A stretch of DNA of 16,963 nt from contig BTQM01000014.1 of NCBI GenBank assembly GCA_036985875.1, positions 1 to 16,963 of the forward strand, given 5' to 3'. The notes below the pieces were generated by a model. The model was given only the letters and a program-made list of their open reading frames with translations. It did no database searches and was not told the DNA's origin. This DNA comes from BTQM01 sp036985875. Lineage in GTDB: Bacteria; Patescibacteriota; Minisyncoccia; Phycocordibacterales; UBA1539. The position numbers were made by a program, and so were the translations under genes. Below, in pieces: positions 5,630-12,120 of this stretch; position 1 is the first letter of the stretch; each line of letters opens with the position of its first letter.

Positions 5630-7342
5630 TTAAAGTGTATTCACTTCCCCGAAAGAAATTATCCCATTAAACGCTTTTCCAATCGCGTCTTCTTTAAGGG
5701 TCAACATGCCGTTTTTCCTAGCCGCCTTCCATATCTCCGGCTCTACCGGATTTCTCAATATTACCCCTTCTATGCCACTATCAACCTGCAGTATCTCAAA
5801 CACCGGTGTTCTTCCAGATGTACCGCCGGGGCAACTTGGCGATGGAACCGCTTCATAAAAATTCTCTCCTTTAATAATATCTTTTTTAAAGGCTTCGGGC
5901 AAATCGGCAAACTGTTTATCAAGCATTATTCGCATGCTCTCATTGAGGGGAATCGGCTTCTTGGAGTCGGGGCAAAGGGTTTTTACAAGGCGTTGCGCGA
6001 TCACTAAAATAAGCGTGGGGGCGATAAGGTAGGGATCAACCCCCATGTCAATAAGCCGCGGGATGACTCCTATGGCGTTGTTGGTATGCAGCGTGGAGAA
6101 CACGAGGTGTCCCGTAAGGGCGGCTTGGATCGCCAAACCTGCCGTTTCTTTGTCGCGTATCTCCCCCACCATGATAATATCGGGGTCTTGTCGCAAGATG
6201 CTGCGTAGTCCGTTGGCAAACGTATATCCTATCTCCGGCCTCACTTGGGATTGGCTTATCCCCGGAATATTGTATTCTACGGGATCCTCAAGGGTTACTA
6301 TATTGCTCTGCTCCCTATCAAGCTCGTTGATCATGGAATAAAGCGTCGTTGTTTTTCCCGAACCCGTAGGGCCGGTAATGAGAATGAGGCCATAAGGGCG
6401 CTTGAGCGCCGCATTGATAGTATCTAGATTTCTCTGCGAGAGACCCATTGAATCGAGTTTCTTCACGCCTTTTTCGGAGTCGAGAATCCTCATAACGACC
6501 TTTTCGCCGTAATAGGACGGAAAGGTGGAAACCCTAAAGTCAATTTTCCTTCCGTCGATCCGCGCCGAGAAACGACCATCTTGCGGTTTCCTTTTTTCGT
6601 CAAGCTTGAGATTGGCAAGAATTTTTATCCGCGCAACGACCGCGCTGTGAACCTCCAGAGGCAATATCAGGCTGGTGTAGAGCACGCCGTCAACGCGGAA
6701 CCTCACCCGCACCTTGTCCTCCATAGGTTCTATGTGGACATCCGAAGCGTTTCCTTCCGTCGCATGCCTGATGATAACGGCAGTGATCTTTGTAACTGGA
6801 GCTTCTTCCTTTATTTTCGCCTCTCCTTTTTTCTCTTCGTCCTTCTCCAAAAGCTCCACTCCTTCCGCCCCTTTAATTTCGGTTTCAATCTCTGAAAGCG
6901 CTTTCGTCACCTCACCCTTGAGTCCTTTGTAGCTTTTGATAACCGCATCAAAGTCACTCTGCGAGATAAGAAAAACCTTGGTTGGCATATTAATTTTCGC
7001 GGAGATGAATTGGAGTGCGTCGCGCGCTTTCATGTTGTCGGGATCAACAATGCCAACCTCAAGCACGCCTTCCTCCACGGAAAGCGGGACGAATTTGTAG
7101 TGTGCGGCGGATTCTTCGGGAACGTTCTTTAAAATATTGAAGGGAATCTTTTTCTTCGCCAGATGCCTCACTGGGATGTCCAGATACTCACTTTTTGCCT
7201 CCAATATTTCGTTCTCGCTTACCCCCATCCCAGACAGCACTTCTTCAGTGCTTTTGCCCGATTCTTGCGATTTCTGCGCTATCGTGAGAATATCTTCTTC
7301 TTTTATAACGCCTTTTTGTGAAAGATTCTCTAAAAAAGTCAT
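5630..7342 (-). CDS. pilB: Type IV pilus extension ATPase PilB
   Basis: The 570 residues match PilB/GspE length. Residues 1-135 form an MshEN-type (GspE N-terminal) domain, then a charged linker (about 150-182), then the ATPase. Motifs: RFRVDGVLY (214-222), Walker A GPTGSGKTT (324-332), Asp box LEDPVEY (351-357), Walker B IIMVGEIRD (389-397, Glu394) and His box GHLVFSTLHTN (411-421). PilB is the cytoplasmic hexamer that powers pilin polymerisation through PilC. An oddity is the usual four-cysteine zinc knuckle, which is reduced: LCPDSKKP keeps only Cys457 and PSCPGGTSGR only Cys504. The ATG at 7342 starts the standard N-terminal domain. It is preceded by an 87-nt gap after the PilP-like gene and followed by the response regulator. 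Confidence 0.96.
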   Translation of the reverse strand: MTFLENLSQKGVIKEEDILTIAQKSQESGKSTEEVLSGMGVSENEILEAKSEYLDIPVRHLAKKKIPFNILKNVPEESAAHYKFVPLSVEEGVLEVGIVDPDNMKARDALQFISAKINMPTKVFLISQSDFDAVIKSYKGLKGEVTKALSEIETEIKGAEGVELLEKDEEKKGEAKIKEEAPVTKITAVIIRHATEGNASDVHIEPMEDKVRVRFRVDGVLYTSLILPLEVHSAVVARIKILANLKLDEKRKPQDGRFSARIDGRKIDFRVSTFPSYYGEKVVMRILDSEKGVKKLDSMGLSQRNLDTINAALKRPYGLILITGPTGSGKTTTLYSMINELDREQSNIVTLEDPVEYNIPGISQSQVRPEIGYTFANGLRSILRQDPDIIMVGEIRDKETAGLAIQAALTGHLVFSTLHTNNAIGVIPRLIDMGVDPYLIAPTLILVIAQRLVKTLCPDSKKPIPLNESMRIMLDKQFADLPEAFKKDIIKGENFYEAVPSPSCPGGTSGRTPVFEILQVDSGIEGVILRNPVEPEIWKAARKNGMLTLKEDAIGKAFNGIISFGEVNTL

Positions 7343-7429
7343 TTTGTATTGGGTAAACCGACAGGAAAGTAAGAAGCAAGTGGAAGAATGTTAATCGTGT
7401 AAGGGAAAATGTCCACGCCATCTTGGACA

Positions 7430-7759
7430 CTAGCTCGCGTCTTCACCAACAGGTAAAAATGGATTGTCCCTTCCCTTTGCTTCCGGCGATATTTTTATCC
7501 TGAAATCCTCCAAACTCTCTATTAGTGCGCTGTCTGGAAATATGTCAGTATCTATGGTGAGAAATTTCAGCTGATTTAAAATAGCCACCATCCCCCCCAC
7601 TTGTGCGCCTGGCGCTTGCGCGGTAGTACCTGCCACCACGAGAAGTTCTGTTTCATTTTTGTCTTCGCCTCCAATCAAAAACACATAGGCAGCAATGACG
7701 ATCGCGACAACGACCACCCCAATCAATATATTCTTTGTTTTTTCTGAAAGATTCTTCAT
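7430..7759 (-). CDS. PilP-like small inner-membrane pilus assembly protein
   Basis: About 109 residues: a short cytoplasmic start, one membrane helix (about residues 11-29, ILIGVVVVAIVIAAYVFLI), a linker, then a small extracytoplasmic part ending FRIKISPEAKGRDNPFLPVGEDAS. The GRxNPFxP element is a feature I associate with PilP and related assembly proteins, and the gene sits exactly where pilP follows pilO in classic pilMNOPQ operons. Unlike proteobacterial PilP it has a plain membrane anchor and no lipobox, and no secretin PilQ follows. That makes sense if the cell has no outer membrane. I chose the ATG at 7759, which has a GGATGA ahead of it; a TTG at 7765 overlapping the pilO stop is the alternative. 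The PilP assignment rests on position and the short motif. Confidence 0.7.
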   Translation of the reverse strand: MKNLSEKTKNILIGVVVVAIVIAAYVFLIGGEDKNETELLVVAGTTAQAPGAQVGGMVAILNQLKFLTIDTDIFPDSALIESLEDFRIKISPEAKGRDNPFLPVGEDAS

Positions 7760-7761
7760 GA

Positions 7762-8322
7762 TCAATTCATCCAGTACGTACGCAGTTTGACGCCGTACTT
7801 ATAAATATTTTCTTTTTCTTTTCCAACGGCAGAGAAAGAGACTGAATCTATGTCCATCAACATCAGACTTCTCTCCAAATCCGCAAGCAAGTCCGTGAAC
7901 GTATCGTATGAAGCGGTAACGGAAAAACTGACCTTCAATATCTTAACCTCTGGTATCCTCGGCGCTACTCCGCTAGACGCATCCACCGCCTCGTCGCCAG
8001 CTCCAATGTCCACACGGGCGCTCTCAAGGGTAAGATCGTGGCGTGCAACAATGCCGTTTAGCGTATTAAGGAACCTTATGGTATCAATATCGCTCGGCAA
8101 AATAACACCCAGCTTGTCAAGATCCAGCCCGGAAATACTGTCCATTTCCGCAGATAAGGTTTCGGTGATGCGGGCAATTTTGTTTGCACGCCGCAGTGCG
8201 TCATCAATGCTTTTTTCGGCTACGCCGCTTGACTTGATCTCGTCGTACTTGGGTTCAATGTAGAAAAACCCGACAAGCCCGGAAACAACTACTAAAATTA
8301 TGGGGATGATTGAATTAAACAT
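7762..8322 (-). CDS. pilO: PilO-like inner-membrane alignment protein
   Basis: The 186 residues consist of a single N-terminal membrane helix (about 5-22), a helical coiled-coil-like region (about 29-65), and a C-terminal ferredoxin-like half. The segment VKILKVSFSVTASYDTFTDLLADLERSLMLMDI is the typical PilO pattern of a strand followed by the helix that spans one monomer of a PilN/PilO dimer. PilO would pair with PilN on the outer face of the cytoplasmic membrane and link PilM to the PilP-like protein. It starts with an ATG at 8322, 17 nt after pilN, and its TGA stop sits at the start of the next gene, so the genes are probably translationally coupled. Sequence divergence is high, so the call depends on order and topology together. 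Confidence 0.85.
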   Translation of the reverse strand: MFNSIIPIILVVVSGLVGFFYIEPKYDEIKSSGVAEKSIDDALRRANKIARITETLSAEMDSISGLDLDKLGVILPSDIDTIRFLNTLNGIVARHDLTLESARVDIGAGDEAVDASSGVAPRIPEVKILKVSFSVTASYDTFTDLLADLERSLMLMDIDSVSFSAVGKEKENIYKYGVKLRTYWMN

Positions 8323-8339
8323 GTATTTCTCTTATATAT

Positions 8340-9101
8340 TTAAGGATTTATGCCGACCTCGTCGGACACCTCACCCAAAACTTCTTCACCGCCACCTTCT
8401 TCTGCCGTGCCCTCCGAAAGGTCTTCTGTGTCTTCTTCGCTTTCCATAGCATCCACTGGGATGCTTGCTCTGTCTAAGGTATTGGCATACAACAAAAATG
8501 ACGGATTCAAAACCGCGTTAAAATCAAACACGATATCCCCGCTCGCGTCCGGCTTCAGATTTGAAATGGAGAAACTTTTAATGTATCTTTTTGCCTCGGC
8601 AAACACATCTGACTGGAAAGCGAGGGACGCGTAGCTAACCGCCCTGCCTTTCATGGAAATAGTAATTTCCAACTCGTCCGGTGCACTATTCACTGCTCCC
8701 GATGCCGGTGCATCGGTGGCTTCCTTTCTTGAAAAACTGAAGCTGTCAAATTTTACGCTTTTCAACGTATTGCGTTCAAGAAAATCAAATAGGGGCAAGA
8801 GTGAGATGTGGTCATCAAGCAACCGGCGCGCGGTATCGATTTTTGTTTGCAGCGCCATCGCGCTCTCTATAACGTTCGTTGGATCCAGCTCCTTCTTTAT
8901 GGATTCTAGCTTGTCATTTTTTTCTGTCAGGACTTCCTCTAGCGTAACATTATAAAAATATAATCCCCCATATGAAGCTACGGTGAGAAAGAAGATGAGA
9001 GATGATAAAAACAGCCACAAGCTTCGGGGACGCTTGCGCCGTCCTGCTTGTTTTGCTAGAGATTTCTTTGGTATAAACGATACGCTCGTGTCTTTATCCA
9101 T
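8340..9101 (-). CDS. pilN: PilN-like inner-membrane alignment protein with an acidic tail
   Basis: The 253 residues open with a short cytoplasmic segment containing SFIPKKSLAKQ, comparable to the PilN N-terminal motif that binds the cleft of PilM. A basic stretch (RRKRPR) and one membrane helix (about 28-50) follow. Residues 52-95 look coiled-coil, and 110-215 form the ferredoxin-like PilN fold (ELEITISMKGRAVSYASLAFQSDVF). The last 35 or so residues are very acidic and Gly-rich (SEEDTEDLSEGTAEEGGGEE), an extension I do not know from ordinary PilN. It is 47 nt after pilM and 17 nt before pilO on the same strand. ATG at 9101. Confidence 0.86.
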   Translation of the reverse strand: MDKDTSVSFIPKKSLAKQAGRRKRPRSLWLFLSSLIFFLTVASYGGLYFYNVTLEEVLTEKNDKLESIKKELDPTNVIESAMALQTKIDTARRLLDDHISLLPLFDFLERNTLKSVKFDSFSFSRKEATDAPASGAVNSAPDELEITISMKGRAVSYASLAFQSDVFAEAKRYIKSFSISNLKPDASGDIVFDFNAVLNPSFLLYANTLDRASIPVDAMESEEDTEDLSEGTAEEGGGEEVLGEVSDEVGINP

Positions 9102-9148
9102 ATTATTGTTATGTTCCCAAAATCCTAAGTGGCCCGCACCGTCGGCGC

Positions 9149-10252
9149 CTACCGACCCTGAAGCGCCTTAAGCGCAATCCCGATCGCCACCGAAAACTCG
9201 GGGCCAACCTCCTGAAATGTCTCTTCCAAAAACGCGGGCGACTCAACCTTGGTGAACGGATCGCCAACGACAACTTCTGTTTTAAGATTGTTTTTCGCCA
9301 TCTCAAGCATGCCTTTCAAAAGAGCACCTCCTCCTGTCAAAATAACCTTATCTACCGTTTTATTATACCTTTTCTGGTAGTTCAATAGTACACTATTTAC
9401 TTCAGAAAATATATGACCGAGCGACAAACCCCCTATGTCCTCAAGTTTCTTTCCACCCAACTCGCCAGTAAGGCCGAAACTGCGCTTCACCTCCTCGGCC
9501 TTCGCAATACTAATCCCCATTGACTTAGACAACATGGATGTAATATCTTGCGATCCCTTGCTTATTGTGTGAGTATTCCTCACAATACCGTATTCCACCA
9601 TGGCGAGCTTTGTCGTTCCCGCTCCCATGTCCGCAATCATTATAAGTGGCGCTTCACTGTCTGCAACAGAGCGGATCGCGCTGAATATCTCTATTTCAAA
9701 GAACCCATCCATCAGTCCCATTTTTTCCTTGATCTCTTGATAGGTGCGCATTGTTTCATTGTGAATGGCAGCGACCAGCACATCAATGGTGCTCTTGCCA
9801 GGGGAAGACGCTTCCTTGGATTCACCTCTCTGTGGTATGACCCACCAATCAATTACCACTTCAGATATGGGCACCGGTATGTATTTCCTGGCTTCTATGG
9901 GAATCGAGGTTGCAAGCTGCTTTTCGGGAAGCGCCGGCATCTCTATCAATGAGATCATGGTGGCACCCATGGGAATTGATATGCCAGCATTCTTCGTGGT
10001 AATTCCCGCCTCGCGAAATAGATCCGTGAGCGCTTCAATTATCTTCTCCTTGGGGAGGTTTGTCGCCTGCCCAACCCCGAACCCTGCGTAGGGACCCAAC
10101 GCCAACTCTCCGTAATTTTCAAGAACTGCCCTGCCCTTTTCTTTCTTTAATTGAACGATTTTTATTGCAGAAGATCCTATATCAACACCCAACACGCTTC
10201 CTTCCTTTTTGCGGGCGCCAAGTCCTATGATTTTATTCAGAAAATTTGCCAT
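9149..10252 (-). CDS. pilM: Actin-like type IV pilus assembly protein PilM
   Basis: The 367 residues show the FtsA/actin-like fold of PilM. The phosphate 1 loop is GVDIGSSAIK (22-31), the phosphate 2 loop IADMGAGTTKL (206-216) and the adenosine motif ILTGGGALLKG (304-314). The middle part includes IPIEARKYIPVPISEVVIDW (117-136), a strong PilM signature. PilM is cytoplasmic and binds the N-terminal tail of PilN, coupling the ATPases to the membrane complex. It is the first gene of the minus-strand cluster, with a good promoter about 135 nt upstream in the divergent region shared with comF. The ATG at 10252 has only a weak Shine-Dalgarno (CACGG). Length and motifs are complete. Confidence 0.95.
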   Translation of the reverse strand: MANFLNKIIGLGARKKEGSVLGVDIGSSAIKIVQLKKEKGRAVLENYGELALGPYAGFGVGQATNLPKEKIIEALTDLFREAGITTKNAGISIPMGATMISLIEMPALPEKQLATSIPIEARKYIPVPISEVVIDWWVIPQRGESKEASSPGKSTIDVLVAAIHNETMRTYQEIKEKMGLMDGFFEIEIFSAIRSVADSEAPLIMIADMGAGTTKLAMVEYGIVRNTHTISKGSQDITSMLSKSMGISIAKAEEVKRSFGLTGELGGKKLEDIGGLSLGHIFSEVNSVLLNYQKRYNKTVDKVILTGGGALLKGMLEMAKNNLKTEVVVGDPFTKVESPAFLEETFQEVGPEFSVAIGIALKALQGR

Positions 10253-10274
10253 ACCGTGTTATTAGATCTATAAC

Positions 10275-10333
10275 ATATCTGAAAACCTCATTTCTCAACT
10301 AAAAATTTCCAGATTTTGCACGAAAGCAGGTTT
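10275..10333. repeat. Palindromic dispersed element, copy 1 (pilM leader)
   Basis: ATATCTGAAAACCTCATTT..CTAAAAATTTCC.GATTTTGCACGAAAGC aligns with 11150-11200 at roughly four bases in five with one 2-nt gap. Within this copy, AAACCTcaTTTC (10283-10294) is the inverse of GAAAgcAGGTTT (10322-10333). It would be transcribed as part of the pilM mRNA leader. Confidence 0.65.
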
Positions 10334-10386
10334 ATGGACTATCCTACCGCACACAACGGGCTTCCTGTGTAAGAAACCCATAAATT

Positions 10387-10417
10387 ATTATACCACAAGA
10401 GATGGAAACGTTTTCAA
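10387..10417 (-). promoter_or_regulatory. Promoter of the pilM-pilC cluster
   Basis: On the minus strand, TTGAAA (10417-10412) is followed after 19 nt by TATAAT (10392-10387), a perfect -10 with an upstream TGG that makes it an extended -10. Transcription would start near 10380, leaving a leader of about 125 nt containing repeat copy 1 and a TTTATGG/CCATAAA inverted repeat (10331-10337 with 10378-10384). Confidence 0.6.
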
Positions 10418-10429
10418 TATTACGTATAA

Positions 10430-10438
10430 TTATCCACA
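10430..10438 (+). promoter_or_regulatory. DnaA-box-like 9-mer TTATCCACA
   Basis: This is an exact DnaA box consensus in the pilM-comF divergent region. It directly overlaps the last base of a TATAAT (10425-10430) that could be the comF -10, though no good -35 precedes it. It matches the copy at 2467-2475 by the pilin promoter. Confidence 0.35.
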
Positions 10439-10489
10439 GCGGGGAGATGAAGAGAATCGCGCTTTAGAAACGAGGGTGGGGCATCACAT

Positions 10490-11146
10490 ATGTTAAAAAA
10501 ACTTTTTCACAAAATTCTGGACATGCTATTTCCAAGATCATGTGCGGGGTGCAACACCCCGAACACCGTGCTTTGCGACAAATGCATTGCCGATCTTCCT
10601 CCAGCCGGAAACACGGAAGATATCGACATTGTGTCCGTTTTTGATTACAGGAACGAAACGATCAAAAAAACTATTTGGTTGTTGAAATACAAAGGAAGCA
10701 GGGATGTAGGAAGGAAAATTGCCGGAGCGGTGCACGACAGATTGCTTGAAGAATTACACGAACGAAGCATATTCTCAAATTTTCATGACCCCATCCTCAT
10801 ACCCATCCCGCTCTCAAAAAAACGCGCAAAAGCGAGGGGGTTTAACCAGTCCGAGATCATTGCGAGGGAGATGTCCTTTATAGACAACTGTTCTTCTTTT
10901 ACCCTCGCAACAAATGTCCTTTATAAAACAAAGGACACCCCAAGCCAGGTTTCCATAAAAAACAGAGAAAAAAGGTTGCGAAACCTTAAGGGGTGCTTTT
11001 TTGTAAAAGCGCCTTTGCGCGTAAAAAACAGGAGTATCATTTTGATTGACGACATCACCACCACCGGTGCCACGATAAGCGAGGCAAGGGAAACACTTCT
11101 CGCCGCAGGCGCGCGAAATGTTATTGCTTTTACGGTCGCGCATTAG
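10490..11146 (+). CDS. comF: ComF family phosphoribosyltransferase-like protein
   Basis: The 218 residues match ComF length. An N-terminal zinc ribbon CxxC...CxxC (Cys18, 21, 29, 32) follows LFPRS, then the type I phosphoribosyltransferase-like domain. Signatures are LIPIPLSKKRAKARGFNQSE (103-122), R..NLKGCF (164-170) and the PRPP loop ILIDDITTTGAT (184-195). In competent bacteria ComF is a cytoplasmic protein needed for handling incoming single-stranded DNA; the name is by homology. It is divergent from the T4P cluster, which fits a joint role in DNA uptake, but comEC and comEA are not in this window. The ATG at 10490 has a G-rich stretch (GAGGGTGGGG) slightly far upstream. The TAG stop is the first base triplet of the inverted-repeat element at 11144-11307. 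Confidence 0.93.
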   Translation: MLKKLFHKILDMLFPRSCAGCNTPNTVLCDKCIADLPPAGNTEDIDIVSVFDYRNETIKKTIWLLKYKGSRDVGRKIAGAVHDRLLEELHERSIFSNFHDPILIPIPLSKKRAKARGFNQSEIIAREMSFIDNCSSFTLATNVLYKTKDTPSQVSIKNREKRLRNLKGCFFVKAPLRVKNRSIILIDDITTTGATISEARETLLAAGARNVIAFTVAH

Positions 11147-11307
11147 AGTATGTCTGGAAACCTCATTCCAGCTAAAAATCTCCATATTTTACGCGAATGC
11201 TTGTCAAAAATTCCTCAAAATATCTCGATATTCCTTAAAATTTTTGACGGCGCCTCGCACAACATCTGGAAATTTCGCCACGAAAGCAGATTTTCAGACA
11301 TGCTCTA
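11144..11307. repeat. MITE-like palindromic element, copy 2 (after comF)
   Basis: The terminal arms TAGAGTATGTCTGGAAA (11144-11160) and the complement of 11291-11307 (TAGAGCATGTCTGAAAA) match at 15 of 17 positions. In the centre, GTCAAAAATT (11203-11212) pairs perfectly with AATTTTTGAC (11239-11248), enclosing AATATC/GATATT (11219-11224 with 11227-11232). The left half aligns with copy 1 at 10275-10327, and the right half inverted also resembles it (AAATTTCCAGAT.TTG). There is no reading frame. It begins within the comF stop codon and may end the comF transcript. Confidence 0.75.
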
Positions 11308-11329
11308 GATCCAAAAGCAGAAGATTGTT

Positions 11330-11632
11330 TTAAAATTTTGACAGACGGTCAAGCTCATCTTTCAGAACCATCTTTATCGCCTCCTCGTCTTTCCCCATTT
11401 GGCGAAGCTCTTCAGCTTTTACAAAAAGTGCCTTTCTTGCGGTTTCTTTGAATTCTTCCGATTTTTCCAAGTGAGCATCTCTCAATACCTCCTCAACGAG
11501 AGATCCCTTGAGGAGCTCTTTGTTCGCCTCAAATGACGACTTTACCCCTCTTTCAGGAGAAATACCGAAAGGGTCCTGTTGTGGTTGTTGTTCAAACATA
11601 TGATTATGAGTTAAATCTATTAATACTTTCAT
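11330..11632 (-). CDS. Small charged helical protein of unknown function
   Basis: I do not recognise this 100-residue protein. It is rich in Glu, Lys, Leu and Asp, with no membrane segment, cysteine or signal peptide. Residues from about 33 on look mostly alpha-helical (RKALFVKAEELRQMGKDEEAIKMVLKDELDRL), possibly a short helical hairpin. The codon pattern and absence of low-complexity shadowing support a real gene. The start is uncertain: the ATG at 11632 has AGG directly against it with no spacer, and ATG at 11599 (MFEQQPQQDPFG) has no Shine-Dalgarno. It converges with comF across the palindromic element. No partner gene follows it. Confidence 0.65.
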   Translation of the reverse strand: MKVLIDLTHNHMFEQQPQQDPFGISPERGVKSSFEANKELLKGSLVEEVLRDAHLEKSEEFKETARKALFVKAEELRQMGKDEEAIKMVLKDELDRLSKF

Positions 11633-11637
11633 CCTAG

Positions 11638-11705
11638 TTTATCTATCGCACCGAGTCAATCGCCGGACGCCTTTCGCGAAATCTTTCAAAAAATCGATAG
11701 ATAAA
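11638..11705. repeat. 11-bp inverted repeat upstream of tRNA-Ser
   Basis: TTTATCTATCG (11638-11648) and CGATAGATAAA (11695-11705) are perfect inverse copies 46 nt apart, and the enclosed sequence contains the palindrome TTTCGCGAAA (11672-11681). It lies between the small gene and the tRNA gene, and its role is unknown. Confidence 0.55.
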
Positions 11706-11749
11706 ATCCCAAAAATGTGATAGCGTAGATTTGGAAAACTTAAATAAAT

Positions 11750-11836
11750 GGAGAGTTGGCTGAGTGGTCGAAAGCGCGTCCCTGCTAAGGACGTAAGCCT
11801 TTACGGGCTTCGAGGGTTCGAATCCCTCACTCTCCG
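11750..11836 (+). tRNA. tRNA-Ser (anticodon GCT)
   Basis: The 87-nt cloverleaf has acceptor GGAGAGT (11750-11756) paired with ACTCTCC (11829-11835), discriminator G at 11836 and no encoded CCA. The anticodon stem is CGTCC/GGACG with loop CTGCTAA, placing GCT at 11784-11786 (reads AGC/AGU). A long variable arm (AAGCC/GGGCTT) is the class II feature expected of tRNA-Ser. The T arm GAGGGTTCGAATCCCTC is canonical. The frame antisense to it is a well-known spurious protein shadow and is not reported. Confidence 0.97.
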
Positions 11837-11843
11837 TACTGGT

Positions 11844-11882
11844 ATTTTCAAAACCCCGACAAATAGGAGGGGTTTTGAAAAT
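11844..11882 (+). terminator. Hairpin terminator after tRNA-Ser
   Basis: A perfect 14-bp stem, ATTTTCAAAACCCC (11844-11857) with GGGGTTTTGAAAAT (11869-11882), has an 11-nt loop. It begins 7 nt after the tRNA. The 3' arm supplies a TTTT tract; there is no longer U-run after it. Confidence 0.65.
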
Positions 11883-11897
11883 GGCGGTTTGTTGTGT

Positions 11898-11975
11898 GAG
11901 TGAGGGATTCGAACGGGAGGGGGTCGGGGAACGGGAGTTCCCCGTGGCGGAATTATTCAAACCGAGGGGTTTGAA
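11898..11975. repeat. Inverted copy of the tRNA-Ser 3' end plus two hairpins
   Basis: The plus strand at 11898-11914 is the exact complement of GTTCGAATCCCTCACTC from the tRNA T arm and acceptor (17 nt). It is followed by CGGGGAAC/GTTCCCCG (11925-11932 with 11937-11944) and TTCAAACC/GGTTTGAA (11956-11963 with 11968-11975). No second complete tRNA can be folded here. It could be a tRNA-end remnant left by an integration or duplication, or a structured repeat. From 11976 to 12120 I see nothing further. Confidence 0.6.
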
Positions 11976-12120
11976 AGCGCAGGCGGAGCCGAGCAGTGAG
12001 TGTTCCCTCCTCCTCCTCCGCATCTAACAGCTAGCACGAGATACTTAGGTTCTTCGTATGCTCGAAGCACCTTGTCGGCAATTTGCTATACAAATTAGTT
12101 GGTTGCGTTAGGATAAAATT

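Noticed and set aside
7245..7430. A 61-codon minus-strand frame between the PilP-like gene and pilB
   Set aside because: About half overlaps the pilB start in another frame, the rest fills an 87-nt gap, and the sequence has no recognisable features.
11643..12023. A 126-codon minus-strand open frame containing SEGFEPSKPVKAYVLSRD
   Set aside because: It is the antisense of tRNA-Ser and its terminator; this peptide pattern is a known artefact of class II tRNA genes.
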